NCBI GenBank assembly: GCA_963820315.1
Contig: CAWFZK010000030.1
Location: 62,001-126,000, forward strand
DNA from: JACVRW01 sp963820315
Lineage (GTDB): Bacteria > Actinomycetota > Thermoleophilia > Solirubrobacterales > Thermoleophilaceae
Direction: 5' to 3'
Length of the DNA: 64,000 nt
Shown: positions 8,261-17,974 of the stretch, piece after piece
Numbering within the stretch: position 1 is the first letter of the stretch
Layout of the letters: each line of letters opens with the position of its first letter
The notes under the pieces: generated by a model
Database searches by the model: none
The model's input: the letters and a program-made list of their open reading frames with translations, nothing else
What the model was told of the DNA's origin: nothing
Translations under genes and position numbers: made by a program

Positions 8261-9047
8261 CCGAGCAGGGGATCTCCCAGCCGTCGTCTGTGCGGTAGGG
8301 CTCGAGCAGCTCGTCGTAGCGCCGCCGGATCTCGGCCTGCAGCTCCGGCGGCTGGCTCGTGACCATGGTCATCGTGCGGACGGTGCCGCCGAGCACGTCC
8401 GCCCAGAACTCGTCGAGGTCGTCGACGTGGTGGGTGAACGCGACCTGCTCGATGATCGGCTCCTCCAGCCCCGCTCCCAGCAGGAGCTGAGCGAACTCCC
8501 GGTCGGGCGAGTACTGGAAGATCGAGGGTCCGGCGGGCAGCTCGTCCGGCATCTTCGCGCCCGCCGCGCCGACCGCCTCGATCATGGCGCCCACGAAGCG
8601 CGTCCGCTTGGGCGCGTCCCAGGTGGTGAGGGCCACCCGGCCGCCCGGACGCGTCACGCGGGCAAACTCCCGCAGCGCGCTGGGCAGGTCCGAGAGGTGG
8701 GGCATCAGGAAGGCGCCGATCACCACGTCGAAGCTCTCGTCCTCGAAGTCGAGCGCCGTGGCGTCGCCCTCGCGGAAGTCGAGCTCGGGATGCAGGCGGC
8801 GCGCCAGCTCGAGCATCTCGGGCGCGAAATCCAGGCCGATCGCCACCGCGCCGCGCTCGGCGGCCCGCGCCGCCGCGTAACCGGGTCCGGTCGCGAGGTC
8901 GAGCACTCGCTTGCCCTCGTCCACGCCGGCCGCGTCGAGCATGGGATCGATTGCGCGGGTCGTGATCTTGCTGATGCCGTGGTGATAGGGCTCGGCGCGA
9001 CCCTCGCTCCAGCGTTCCTTCTCGAATTCGCCGAACGCGTCGGCCAT
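8229..9047 (-). CDS. class I SAM-dependent methyltransferase (UbiE-like)
   Basis: 272 residues. Motif I reads VLDLATGPGYAAARAAERG (about 47-65), followed by VAIGLDFAPEMLELARR, the post-I acidic turn and FDVVIGAFLMPHLSDLPSALREFARVTRPGGRVAL (about 108-142), typical of small-molecule methyltransferases. The C-terminal region has the helical lid seen in ubiquinone or glycine methyltransferase relatives. The substrate is unknown. The start ATG 9047 lies 14 bases after the MBL gene stop on the same strand. Confidence 0.85.
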   Translation of the reverse strand: MADAFGEFEKERWSEGRAEPYHHGISKITTRAIDPMLDAAGVDEGKRVLDLATGPGYAAARAAERGAVAIGLDFAPEMLELARRLHPELDFREGDATALDFEDESFDVVIGAFLMPHLSDLPSALREFARVTRPGGRVALTTWDAPKRTRFVGAMIEAVGAAGAKMPDELPAGPSIFQYSPDREFAQLLLGAGLEEPIIEQVAFTHHVDDLDEFWADVLGGTVRTMTMVTSQPPELQAEIRRRYDELLEPYRTDDGWEIPCSVKLGSAQKPG

Positions 9048-9060
9048 CCCTCGGGTTCTA

Positions 9061-9765
9061 TCACCCGACGTCAGGCGGCAGGCGACCCTCGTCGCGAAGC
9101 TTCTCGAGGTGTGCCGCGAGCGTCAGCGCCGCTGCGGGACGGAGCTCCGCTGGGGCGTCCGACCACACCGCGTCGAGCAGCTCGTCGCGGTTTCGGAGGC
9201 CGGCGTCTATCGCCTCGAGCAGGCGCCGCTCGCGGTCGAGGCGATGCGCCATGTACTCGTCGAGCTTGGCCTGAGGCTCCCACACGTAGGGGCCATGGCC
9301 GGGGCAGAGCACCTCGAGGTCGAGCTCCATCAGACGCCGTAGCGAGTCCAGGTAGGCGGACAGGGAGCCCTCGCCGGGCGGGATGAAGACGCTGCCCGTA
9401 CCGAGCACGGTGTCGCCCGTGAAGCACGCCCGGCCGGCCAGCAGGCAGACGCTGTCGGCGGAGTGGCCCGGGGTCGCCACGGCGCGGAACGGCCCGACCT
9501 CCTCCCCGTCGGCCGGCAGGCTCACCGGCACGCCGAACTCCTCCGCGCTCTCCGAGTGATCGGCGTGCGAGTGGGTCAGAACGACGCCCTCGACGTGGCC
9601 ACCGGAGGCCTCGCGAATCGCCTCCAGATGGGCTGGCTCGGATGGGCCTGGATCGACGATCCAGCCCCCGACCAGATAGCTGTTGGTGCCGTCGAGCGTC
9701 ATCGGAGACGCGTTGTCGGCGCGCACCCGGACGACGCCCTGTGGTTCGCGTTCGGCGGCATGCAT
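9061..9765 (-). CDS. MBL-fold metallo-hydrolase (LACTB2/glyoxalase II-like)
   Basis: 234 residues from ATG 9765 (MHAAEREPQG). Zinc ligands are clear: LTHSHADHSE (HxHxDH), TPGHSADSVCLL, FTGDTVLGTGSVF and CPGHGPYVWEP. The C-terminal helical tail (LDRERRLLEAI onward) matches LACTB2-like proteins. It probably hydrolyses a thioester or phosphodiester. The frame is open to 10092 but that part is antisense to the next gene. It is divergent from the phosphatase gene (52-base gap). Confidence 0.9.
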   Translation of the reverse strand: MHAAEREPQGVVRVRADNASPMTLDGTNSYLVGGWIVDPGPSEPAHLEAIREASGGHVEGVVLTHSHADHSESAEEFGVPVSLPADGEEVGPFRAVATPGHSADSVCLLAGRACFTGDTVLGTGSVFIPPGEGSLSAYLDSLRRLMELDLEVLCPGHGPYVWEPQAKLDEYMAHRLDRERRLLEAIDAGLRNRDELLDAVWSDAPAELRPAAALTLAAHLEKLRDEGRLPPDVG

Positions 9766-9817
9766 TGGCCCGGGTTGTACCGGAGTATGCTCGCAAAAGT
9801 TGGGCTCGCGACTACAA

Positions 9818-11824
9818 ATGGAGGGGCTGATCCTCGACCGAGTGACGATCGGGATCGCGCTTGCCGCGCTACTCGTGGTCACGCTCGTGGCGATCCCGCT
9901 CGACAGCCCGGGACCCGTGCTCGTGCTGCTGGCAGCCGGGCCGCTGATCGCGTCGGTCAAATCGGGCGCGGTCGTGACCGCGATCGTCGCGTTGCTCGCG
10001 CTGGCGCTGGCCCTCGCGCTCGGGGCGGCCGCCGAGCCGGAGCATCTGACGGCTGTCCTCGCGGTGGCCGCCGGCGGCGCGGTCGCGGTCACAGCGGCGC
10101 ACCTCCGCGCAGGCCGTGAGCCGCGCCCGGGCGACCGGAGGAAGGGCGAGCCGCGCGCGAACGGCGGCCGCGCTGCGACCCGCGACCAGCTGGAGGCGAT
10201 GCTCCGCGGGGTCGCCGACGCGGTGACCGCGCAGGCGCCGGACGGCCGCCTGATCTACGCGAACGAGGCGGCGGTCCGAACGCTCGGCTTCGACTCAGCC
10301 GAAGCACTCCAGGCGGCGCCGTCCGCCGAGGTGATGGGCCGCTTCGAGATCTTCGACGAGGCCGGCGAGCCGTTCCCGCTCACCGATCTCCCCGGCAGGC
10401 GCGCCCTCGCGGGCGAGGACGCGCCCGAGGCAATCGTCCGCTTCCGCGTGCGCGCGACCGGGGAAGAGCAGTGGGCCGCGATCAAGGCCAATCCGATCCG
10501 CGACGGCGGCGGCCGGGTGAGCATGGCCATCAACGTGATCGAGGACATCACGGCGCACAAGCGCGCGGAGCTCGCGCAGCGCTTCCTGTCGCGGAGCAGC
10601 CAGGTGCTGAGCGGCTGGCTCGACTCCGACGAGCTGCTGACGAGGGTGGCGCGGCTCGCGATCCCCGAGATCGCCGATTGGTGCGCGGTCGACCTGCTCA
10701 AGGCCGACGGGCGGCTCGAGCGCGTGGCGCTGACGCACACCGATCCAACGCTGCGCGAACAGGCGCTCGAGCTGAGCAGGCGCTACCCGCCGGCGGCCGG
10801 CACTCCCGGCGGGGCGCACGAGGTCATGCGCACCGGCGAGCCCTTTCTGCTCACCGAGGTCCCCGACGAGCTGCTGCGGAGCGTCACCCGCTCGGAGGAG
10901 CACTACCGGCTGCTGCGCGAGCTCGGCATGCGCTCGGTGATCGTCGTGCCGATGGCGACCCGCAACCGCACACTCGGCGCGCTGACGTTCGCCACCGGGC
11001 CCTCGGGCCGCCGCTACGACGAGTACGACGTGGAGGTGGCGCATGAGCTGGCGCGGCGCTGTGCGACGGCGCTCGACAACAACCGCCTCTACAGCGAGCG
11101 CTCGTACATTGCGCGCACGTTGCAGGAGGGCCTGCTGCCGCTGGAGCTGGCGGAGATCCCGGGCATCGAGGCGGCCGTCCGCTTCCGCCACAGCGGCGAC
11201 GGCGGCGAGGTCGGCGGCGACTTCTACGACCTGTTCGAGACCGGCAGCCGGGGCTGGACCGTCGTGATCGGGGACGTCTGCGGCAAGGGCCCGGAGGCGG
11301 CAGCGGTCACCGCCCTCGCCCGCTACACGCTGCGCACCGCCGCGCTGCGCCACCGGCTCCCGAGCCGGAGCCTGTCGATCCTCAACGAGGCGCTGCGGCG
11401 CCAGCGCAGCGACCGGCGCTTCTGCACGGTCGCCTACGCCTACCTCGAGAAGCTCGACGGCGGCGCGCGTGTCGGCTTCGCGTCCGGCGGGCATCCCCTG
11501 CCGCTCCTGCTCCGCTCCGACGGCTCGGTCGAGCCGGTCGGGGCGCCCGGGACCCTGCTCGGCGTCGTGCCCGACCCGGATCTCGAGGACCGCTCCCTGA
11601 TCCTGTCGAGAGGCGACGCGCTCGTTTTCTTCACGGACGGCGTGATCGAGCCCCGGGGCAGCGGCGAGGTCCTCGACGAGGCGCGGCTCGCCGAGCTGGT
11701 CGCGCGCTGCGCCGGCCGCGAGGCCGATGCGATCGCCGCGACGATCGAGCACGCGGCGGTCAGGGCACACGAGGGCCGCCCGCGTGACGACATCGCCGTG
11801 CTCGTACTCCGAGTAGCGCCCTAG
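9818..11824 (+). CDS. membrane PAS-GAF-PP2C (SpoIIE-type) serine phosphatase
   Basis: 668 residues from ATG 9818. Order: about four N-terminal membrane segments (6-25, 29-44, 48-70, 75-92), a PAS domain (about 115-250) ending VIEDITAHKRAE, a GAF domain (about 265-420), then a SpoIIE/PP2C phosphatase domain (about 440-668) with GGDFYDLFE, GDVCGKGPEAA, FTDGVIEPRG and the metal-binding DDIAVLVLR end. It is expected to dephosphorylate an anti-anti-sigma factor. The downstream gene is an RsbW-like kinase, fitting a partner-switching pair, but no STAS-domain antagonist is present nearby. Confidence 0.92.
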   Translation: MEGLILDRVTIGIALAALLVVTLVAIPLDSPGPVLVLLAAGPLIASVKSGAVVTAIVALLALALALALGAAAEPEHLTAVLAVAAGGAVAVTAAHLRAGREPRPGDRRKGEPRANGGRAATRDQLEAMLRGVADAVTAQAPDGRLIYANEAAVRTLGFDSAEALQAAPSAEVMGRFEIFDEAGEPFPLTDLPGRRALAGEDAPEAIVRFRVRATGEEQWAAIKANPIRDGGGRVSMAINVIEDITAHKRAELAQRFLSRSSQVLSGWLDSDELLTRVARLAIPEIADWCAVDLLKADGRLERVALTHTDPTLREQALELSRRYPPAAGTPGGAHEVMRTGEPFLLTEVPDELLRSVTRSEEHYRLLRELGMRSVIVVPMATRNRTLGALTFATGPSGRRYDEYDVEVAHELARRCATALDNNRLYSERSYIARTLQEGLLPLELAEIPGIEAAVRFRHSGDGGEVGGDFYDLFETGSRGWTVVIGDVCGKGPEAAAVTALARYTLRTAALRHRLPSRSLSILNEALRRQRSDRRFCTVAYAYLEKLDGGARVGFASGGHPLPLLLRSDGSVEPVGAPGTLLGVVPDPDLEDRSLILSRGDALVFFTDGVIEPRGSGEVLDEARLAELVARCAGREADAIAATIEHAAVRAHEGRPRDDIAVLVLRVAP

Positions 11825-12034
11825 ATCCCCGCGGCGGGTGCCCGCATGCAGTACCCAGGTTGGGGTTCGGGCCAGATGGGTAAACCACACTCGTCGTCCC
11901 GATTGCAGAAGGACACCCCCCGTATCGCCTTTCACCCCGGCAGCGCCTCAACGACCGGCCCAGCGCAAAGTCGCTTCTGGGCCGACAAGGGCATGCCGCG
12001 AACGCAGCACCCCGACGTGGACGACGGGCTGAAT

Positions 12035-12394
12035 ATGGAGATCGCGGGCGGACCTGAGGCAGCGGCCCATGCTCGCCGGGCGATCTCGGGCCTGCGTGCC
12101 GACCTCGAACCGTCGCTGCGGGAGACGCTCTATCTGCTCGTGACGGAGCTCGTCGCCAACAGCGTCCGGCACGCGAAGGCGGACGCCGTGACGCTGAGCG
12201 TCACCGTGGGGCCGCGCGCCGTGCGCACTGAGGTCACGGATCCCGGCCCGGGCTTCGATCCGGCACAGACCGGTTCGCCGCGCGAGGACCACAGCGGCTG
12301 GGGGCTGTTCCTGGTCGAGCGCCTCGCCGAGCGCTGGGGCGTCGCGCGAGCCGGAAGCGTCACGCGCGTCTGGTTCGAGCTGCCGCGCGCCTGA
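12035..12394 (+). CDS. RsbW-like serine kinase / anti-sigma factor (HATPase_c)
   Basis: About 119 residues of GHKL ATPase fold: N box LVTELVANSVRHAKAD, G1 box TDPGPGFDP and G2 box HSGWGLFLVERLAERWG. Such proteins bind a sigma factor or phosphorylate a STAS protein. In-frame starts also exist at 11846 and 11993; I chose 12035 (MEIAGGPEAAAHARR) because family alignment begins there. Bases 11825-12034 hold no other gene that I can see. It is probably co-transcribed with the phosphatase. Confidence 0.83.
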   Translation: MEIAGGPEAAAHARRAISGLRADLEPSLRETLYLLVTELVANSVRHAKADAVTLSVTVGPRAVRTEVTDPGPGFDPAQTGSPREDHSGWGLFLVERLAERWGVARAGSVTRVWFELPRA

Positions 12395-12406
12395 GCCGCC
12401 GCCGGG

Positions 12407-13327
12407 CTACAGCGTGAGCTGCTCCTCGCCCGGGGGGACCTGCCCGAGCAGCGCCCGCATGCGCTGCGCCGCGGTCGGGGCGTCGTCGCCTCGGTTGTTG
12501 TTGAAGGCCACGTGCACCTCGCCGGCCTGTTCGGCCATCTGCAGGACGCGCTGCTCGACCTCCTCGAGCTCGCCGTCGGTGTAGCGCCAGCCGAAGCGCT
12601 CGGCCACCGAGCGGCCGGTCAGGTAGCCGTCGGTGTTGCGACCGTGGAGGCGCAGGTAGGCGAGGTCGTCGCGCGTGACGGCGTCCAGGTCCGACGGCAT
12701 GATCGGGATCTGGTCGCCGGGCGGGGCGTCGACGCAGACGAACGCCACCGCATGGTCGGAGAACCAGCCGAGCGTCTCGTCGCGGCGCTTCTCGCGCACC
12801 CAGCCGCGGTGGCGGAGCTCGATCGCGAGCCGGTGCGGCGCGAACACCTCGACCAGGCTGTCGAGCTCGTCGAGCTGGTGGCGGCCGGGACCGAACGCGG
12901 GCGTGAGCTGCAGGAGGTAGGCGCCGAGCTTGCCCGCCTCGGCGAGCGGGCCGGTCTCCTCCACGACGCGCCTGGCGAGCGCCAGCTCGAGCTCGGGTGT
13001 GAGCCGGACGCGCCCGCGGCCGTCCGTCTCGACCCCATCGCGCATGTCGGGCGGGAGCGAGTCGACCGGCGCCGCGTGCCGGGACAACGCCCTGTGCACC
13101 TTGACGTCGAAGGTGAAGTCGTCGGGCGTCACCTTGACCCAGCCGTGCACGGTGTTGCGGTCCGGGATCGCGTAGAAGCTCGAATTGAGCTCGACCGTCT
13201 CGAAGCGCTGCGAGTACCAGGGCAGCCGCTCGCCCGGGGTCATCCGCGGCGGATACCACTCCTTGACGAAGCCGGGATCGGCCCAGCTCGAGGTGCCGAC
13301 GAGGATCCTGCCTGCCACCGCCCACAT
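12407..13327 (-). CDS. DUF72 family protein (YecE-like)
   Basis: 306 residues, the normal length for DUF72 TIM-barrel proteins. Signatures: ILVGTSSWADPGFVKEWYP at the N-terminus, ETVELNSSFYAIPDR, FDVKVHRALS, the LAIELRHRGW strand, YLRLHGRN, and VHVAFNNNRGDDAPTAAQRM at the end. Function is unknown. ATG 13327 gives the standard start; the open frame extends to 13453 without conservation. It is divergent from the M48 peptidase (28-base gap). Confidence 0.88.
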   Translation of the reverse strand: MWAVAGRILVGTSSWADPGFVKEWYPPRMTPGERLPWYSQRFETVELNSSFYAIPDRNTVHGWVKVTPDDFTFDVKVHRALSRHAAPVDSLPPDMRDGVETDGRGRVRLTPELELALARRVVEETGPLAEAGKLGAYLLQLTPAFGPGRHQLDELDSLVEVFAPHRLAIELRHRGWVREKRRDETLGWFSDHAVAFVCVDAPPGDQIPIMPSDLDAVTRDDLAYLRLHGRNTDGYLTGRSVAERFGWRYTDGELEEVEQRVLQMAEQAGEVHVAFNNNRGDDAPTAAQRMRALLGQVPPGEEQLTL

Positions 13328-13355
13328 CCTGACGGGTGGATCTACGCTTAGGCGG

Positions 13356-14402
13356 GTGACCGAGCAGATCGAAGCCGCCTGGAAGCTCGAGCGAATCTCG
13401 TCGCGGGCGTACCAGCATCCGGCCGACAGGGCGGCCGGCGCCGCGCTCGCCAAGGTGCCCTACCTCGACCAGGTGGTGCGCCGGCTGGTGGCGCTCGGCT
13501 ACGAGCGCGCGCTGCGCGCCGCGTCGCTCGGCTCGGCCGTGCGGCTCGGCGAGAGGCAGCTGCCGCGCATCTGGGTCCTGCACCGGCAGGTCTTCAACGC
13601 GCTCGACATGGACGATGTCCCGGATCTGTACCTGACCCAGTTCCCGCTGGCCAACGCCGCAGCGATCGGGACCGACAAGCCGATCGTCGTGCTCAATTCC
13701 GAGCTCGTGCGGATCCTCGACGACGACGGCCGCCGCGTGGTGCTCGCACACGAGGCCGCGCACGTGCACTCGGACCACGTCCTCTACCAGACGGCGCTGC
13801 TGATCCTGCTGCAACTGGGATCGTCGGCGCGGCTGCCGGTGCTCGCCGGCCTGCCGCTCTTCGCCATCCAGCTTGCGCTGCTCGAGTGGTGGCGGGCGGC
13901 CGAGCTCTCCTGCGACCGCGCGGCGGCGCTCGTGACACGCGACCCCCAGGCCGTATGCCGCTCGCTCATGACGATCGCGGCCGGCGAGGAGGTCGAGAAC
14001 CTGAACCTCGACGCGTTCATCGCCCAGGGGATGGAGTACAGCGAGGCCGGCGGCGGGCTCGAGCGGATGACGAAGCTGATGCAGGACCTGCGCCTGACCC
14101 ACCCGATGCCCGTGCGCCGGGTGAAGATGCTGCTCGACTGGGTGCAGGAGGGCGACTACGACCGCATGGTGCGCGGGGACTACCTGCGCGTCGGCGAGGA
14201 GCCGAGCGCGCGGGAGGAGGCCGAGGACGCCGGAGCGTTCTACGGCGAGCGCATCAGCGGCGCGTTCGGGCAGGCGGGCTCCTCGATCGCGGACGTGGGC
14301 CAGCAGCTCGGCGAATGGCTCAAGCGGACGCGCGACGCGCGTGGAGGCGACGAGGGCGGCGCCGCGGACGCCAAGGCGAGGGACTTCGGCGGCAGCGACT
14401 AG
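13356..14402 (+). CDS. M48 family metallopeptidase
   Basis: 348 residues from GTG 13356. The zinc motif is HEAAHVHSDH (HExxH near 132) and the third ligand Glu lies in WWRAAELSCDRAAAL near 183. A hydrophobic stretch between them (LLILLQLG to FAIQLALLEWW) may insert in the membrane, as in HtpX/Ste24-like enzymes. The C-terminus is long, acidic and low-complexity. It probably takes part in membrane protein quality control. The stop is 21 bases from the convergent dnaE2 stop. Confidence 0.87.
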   Translation: MTEQIEAAWKLERISSRAYQHPADRAAGAALAKVPYLDQVVRRLVALGYERALRAASLGSAVRLGERQLPRIWVLHRQVFNALDMDDVPDLYLTQFPLANAAAIGTDKPIVVLNSELVRILDDDGRRVVLAHEAAHVHSDHVLYQTALLILLQLGSSARLPVLAGLPLFAIQLALLEWWRAAELSCDRAAALVTRDPQAVCRSLMTIAAGEEVENLNLDAFIAQGMEYSEAGGGLERMTKLMQDLRLTHPMPVRRVKMLLDWVQEGDYDRMVRGDYLRVGEEPSAREEAEDAGAFYGERISGAFGQAGSSIADVGQQLGEWLKRTRDARGGDEGGAADAKARDFGGSD

Positions 14403-14423
14403 GCCCGGGGTCGAGCCGGCAGC

Positions 14424-17400
14424 TCATCGCCCCCTCCGCCCGAAGCTGTGACCGGCGGGCGCCACCGCCCGCAGGTCGGCCTCCGCGCCCGCTGCGAGGG
14501 CCTCGTCTGCTCCCAGGATGCCCTCGCCCGCCTCGCTGCTCCAGACGCGGCGGGGCTCGATGTGCCTGACCTCGGCCCTCGGCAGGTCGGGCCGCTCGAG
14601 GCGGTCGATGCGGTCGACCAGCACGTTGGTCGTCCCGTCGCGGCGCTCGAGGCGGCCGGTGGCGAGGACCAGCGGCTCGGTGCGGACCGCCAGCCGGAAG
14701 CGGTCGTGCACGGGCGGCGGCACGATCAGGTTGATGGTCCCGTGCTCGTCCTCGAGCAGCATGAAGGTGACGCCCTTCGCCGTCGCGGGACGCTGGCGCG
14801 CCACGACGAGCCCCGCGACACGCACCCTGCGCCCATCCGGATGCCGCTCGAGCTGCTCGCTCGTCCGCAGGTCCCCGGGCAGATCCGGCCGCATCAGCTC
14901 GAGCGGGTGCTCCCGCAAGGTCACCCCGGTCGACCCGTAGTCCGCCAGCATCCGCTCCCACGCCGTCAGCGCCCGCAGCTCCGGCCCCTCATGCGGATCG
15001 AGCGGCAACGACAGCTGCGTCCCCTCGGGCACCGGCGACCCCGGCACCGCCACCCCAAGCGTCCACAAAGCGCGCCGCCGCTTCTCCTCATCGAGCCCCT
15101 CGACGAGTGCATCGCAGGCGCCCGCCCAGGCGAGCTTGCCGAGCGTCTCGGCGGAGGCCCCGGACCGCCCGGCGAGATCACCCAAAGAGCGCCACGGACC
15201 GCCGGACTCGCGCTCGGAGACCATCGCTCGAATCTCACCCTCCTTGACGCCGCCCACGTAGCCAAGACCGAGACGGACGGCGAGCGCGCCCGCCGCAACC
15301 GGCTCCACCGAGCAGTGCGCGGAACTCCGCACGACGCAGGGCGGCAGCACCTCCACCCCCCGCCGCTGCGCCTCGTGCACCAACGAATCCGGCGGATAGA
15401 ACCCCATCGGCTGCTCGTTCAGGAGCCCGCACAGGAACTCCGGCTGGTAGTGCACCCGCAGCCAGGTCGACTGGTAGGCGAGCAGCCCGAACGCCGCCGA
15501 GTGCGCCTTCGGGAAGCCGAAGCCCGAGAAGCCGACGATCTGCGTCCAGACCTGCTCGGCGACCTCGCGCGAGGCGCCGTGCGCGATCCCGCCGGCTATG
15601 AACTTCTCCTCGTAGACCCTGATCGCAGCCTCGGAGCGCTTGCGGCTCATCGCCCGCCGCAGCCCCTCGGCCTGGCCCGCGCTGAAGCCGGCGAACGCCA
15701 TCGCCACCTCGAGCACCTGGTCCTGGAAGACGATCGTCCCGAGCGTGTCGCGCAGCACCGGTTCGAGCGAGGGGTGCAGGTAGGGAACCTCGTAGGCAGG
15801 GTCGGCCCGCATCCGCTTGCGGTGCTCGATGTACGGGTGCACCGCGCCGCCGATGATCGGGCCGGGTCGCACGAGCGCCACCTGGACCGTGAGGTCGTCG
15901 AGGTTCTCCGGGCGCGTGCGCTTCAGCATCTGCATCTGCGCGCGCGACTCGATCTGGAACACGCCCATCGTCTCGGCCTCCTGGATGCGCGCGTAGACCT
16001 CCTGGTCGTCGTAGGGGATCCGCGACAGGTCGATGCGCTCTGTGCGCACGCGCGCCACCTCGTCGATGCAGCGCTCGACCGCCGACAGCATCCCCAGGCC
16101 GAGCAGGTCGATCTTCAGGAAGCCGGCGTCGCCGCAGGAGTCCTTGTCCCACTGCACCATCTGCCTGCCCTCCATCGACGCGGGCTGCACCGGGCAGAGG
16201 TCGATCAGCGGCTGTGTCGAGATCACCATCCCGCCCGGGTGCTGGGACTGATGGCGCGGCAGCCCCCAGGCGTCGCGCGCGAGCTTGACGAGCGCATCCC
16301 AGCGCGGCGAGCGGTGGCCGCGATGGTCTCGCTCCGGGACGTCGCCCTGCCCGAAGCGCCCGGCTCGGCCGGGCGCGTAGGGAACTTCATCGCTTATGTC
16401 GTTGCGGTCCTTCCAGGGATCGACCGCCCGCGCGAGCCGCTCGATCTCGCCGGGCGGCAGGCCGAGCGCCTTGGCGAAGTCGCGCACCGCCGAGCGCACC
16501 TGGAAGGTCGCGAAGGCGGCGACGAGCGCGCAGCGGTCGCGCCCGTAGCGGTCGTGGACGCGCGGGATGAGGACGTCGCGGACGTCGCGCGGGAAGTCGA
16601 GGTCGATGTCGGGCAGCGCCGTCAGCTCCTCGTTCAGGAAGCGGCCGAGCAACAGCTCGTTCTCGATCGGGTCGACGTGCGAGAGGCCGGTGAGGTAACA
16701 GACGATCGAGGACACGCTCGAGCCGCGCCCGCGCCCCGGTGGGAGCAGCCGCCGCGCCGACTCCGGGCCACGCACCTCGAGGGCCACCTCGCGCGCGAGC
16801 TCGAGCAGGTCGCGGTGCAGCAGGAAGAAGCCGGACAGGCCGAGGTGGCGGATCACGCGCAGCTCCTCGTCGAGTCGCCCGGCGGCCTCCTCGCGCCGGC
16901 GGCGGCCGCGGTAGCGCTCGTCGAAGAGCGCGCCGCACAGCTCGGCGAGCTTGTGATCGGCGTCCGGGTCCTCGGCGCCGGGGTAGCGGTAGCCGAGGTC
17001 CTCGGTCAGGTCGAAGGTCAGCCGCTCCGCGAGCCGGCCGCTCTCCTCGACGGCGTCGCGGTGCTCGCGGAAGCGCTCGCGCATCCGCTCGGGCGGCGCG
17101 AGCACGTGGGAGGAGTTGCCGCGCCGGCGCGGCTCCGTCTCGTCGAGCGTCCCCCCGAGCCGCACCGCGACCATCGCGTCCTGCAGCGGGATGCGCTCGC
17201 GCGCGTGCGCGTGCACGTTGCCGGTGGCGACGCAGGGCACGCCGAGCCGCTCGGCGAGCTCGGCGAGCAGCCGGTTGCGGCGCCTGTCATTGCGCCAATA
17301 GGGACGCTGCAGCTCGACCCGGAAGCGCTCCGGCCCGAAGGCGCGCAGCAGCCGCCGCCCGACCGCCGCCGCGCCTGGATGGTCGCCCGCCTCGATCCGC

Positions 17401-17876
17401 CCGGCCAGCGCACCGTCGCGCGCGCAGCCGGACAGGCAGACGAGCCCCGCCGCGTTCCGCTCCACGTCCTCGAGCGTCACGCTCGGCTCCTCGTCGAGCG
17501 CGTCCTGACCGGGGCGGCGGCCGTCGATCACCTGACCGGTCGGGTCCTCCCAGCCCTCGCGCGCCCACCTGCGCGTGTGCCAGTGCGAGGCCGTCAACAG
17601 CCGGCACAGGTTCGTGTAGCCCTCGCGGTTCTCGCACAGGAGCGTCAGATGCGAGCCGTCGTCGAGCGTGACCTCCGCGCCGGTGATGTGGCGGATCCCG
17701 AGCGGCCGCAGCGCCTGAGCCATCTCCATCGCGCCGTGCAGGCCGTCGTGATCGGTGAGCGCGATGGCGCTGTGGCCCTGCTCGGCGGCCGCCCCCGCCA
17801 GCTCGACGGGGTGCGAGGCGCCGTCGAGGAACGAGTAGGCGGAGTGGCAGTGAAGCTCCACATATGGCACGAACAC
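14424..17876 (-). CDS. dnaE2: error-prone DNA polymerase III alpha subunit, DnaE2/ImuC
   Basis: About 1150 residues. N-terminal PHP domain (YVELHCHSAYSFLDGASHP, ALTDHDGLHG), the polymerase core with GRGSSVSSIVCYLTGLS, the catalytic PDIDLDFPRDVRD, GVFQIESRAQMQMLKRTRP and FGFPKAHSAAFGLLAYQSTWL, then a helix-hairpin-helix and a C-terminal OB fold (VRVAGLVVARQRPATAKG). Length and motifs match SOS-induced DnaE2 rather than replicative DnaE1. GTG 17876 lies inside a perfect LexA box; GTG at 17870 or 17861 are possible real starts. Its partner imuB lies 7 kb away at 24748. Confidence 0.95.
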   Translation of the reverse strand: MFVPYVELHCHSAYSFLDGASHPVELAGAAAEQGHSAIALTDHDGLHGAMEMAQALRPLGIRHITGAEVTLDDGSHLTLLCENREGYTNLCRLLTASHWHTRRWAREGWEDPTGQVIDGRRPGQDALDEEPSVTLEDVERNAAGLVCLSGCARDGALAGRIEAGDHPGAAAVGRRLLRAFGPERFRVELQRPYWRNDRRRNRLLAELAERLGVPCVATGNVHAHARERIPLQDAMVAVRLGGTLDETEPRRRGNSSHVLAPPERMRERFREHRDAVEESGRLAERLTFDLTEDLGYRYPGAEDPDADHKLAELCGALFDERYRGRRRREEAAGRLDEELRVIRHLGLSGFFLLHRDLLELAREVALEVRGPESARRLLPPGRGRGSSVSSIVCYLTGLSHVDPIENELLLGRFLNEELTALPDIDLDFPRDVRDVLIPRVHDRYGRDRCALVAAFATFQVRSAVRDFAKALGLPPGEIERLARAVDPWKDRNDISDEVPYAPGRAGRFGQGDVPERDHRGHRSPRWDALVKLARDAWGLPRHQSQHPGGMVISTQPLIDLCPVQPASMEGRQMVQWDKDSCGDAGFLKIDLLGLGMLSAVERCIDEVARVRTERIDLSRIPYDDQEVYARIQEAETMGVFQIESRAQMQMLKRTRPENLDDLTVQVALVRPGPIIGGAVHPYIEHRKRMRADPAYEVPYLHPSLEPVLRDTLGTIVFQDQVLEVAMAFAGFSAGQAEGLRRAMSRKRSEAAIRVYEEKFIAGGIAHGASREVAEQVWTQIVGFSGFGFPKAHSAAFGLLAYQSTWLRVHYQPEFLCGLLNEQPMGFYPPDSLVHEAQRRGVEVLPPCVVRSSAHCSVEPVAAGALAVRLGLGYVGGVKEGEIRAMVSERESGGPWRSLGDLAGRSGASAETLGKLAWAGACDALVEGLDEEKRRRALWTLGVAVPGSPVPEGTQLSLPLDPHEGPELRALTAWERMLADYGSTGVTLREHPLELMRPDLPGDLRTSEQLERHPDGRRVRVAGLVVARQRPATAKGVTFMLLEDEHGTINLIVPPPVHDRFRLAVRTEPLVLATGRLERRDGTTNVLVDRIDRLERPDLPRAEVRHIEPRRVWSSEAGEGILGADEALAAGAEADLRAVAPAGHSFGRRGR

Positions 17877-17883
17877 ATGTTCG
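17870..17883. promoter_or_regulatory. LexA (SOS) box of dnaE2
   Basis: The sequence CGAACACATGTTCG is a perfect palindromic match to the actinobacterial SOS box CGAAC-N4-GTTCG. It covers the annotated dnaE2 start codon, so LexA bound here would block initiation. The identical 14-mer occurs upstream of imuB (25963-25976). The divergent cyclic-nucleotide-binding gene begins about 90 bases away and may also be affected. Confidence 0.93.
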
Positions 17884-17974
17884 CATCTGGGCTGGATGGA
17901 CCGGGCGCGACGAATTCACACGCTCTTTACACCGCACCGCCGGGCGCCAAGGAGGATCCCGGCACCGGCTTCCA

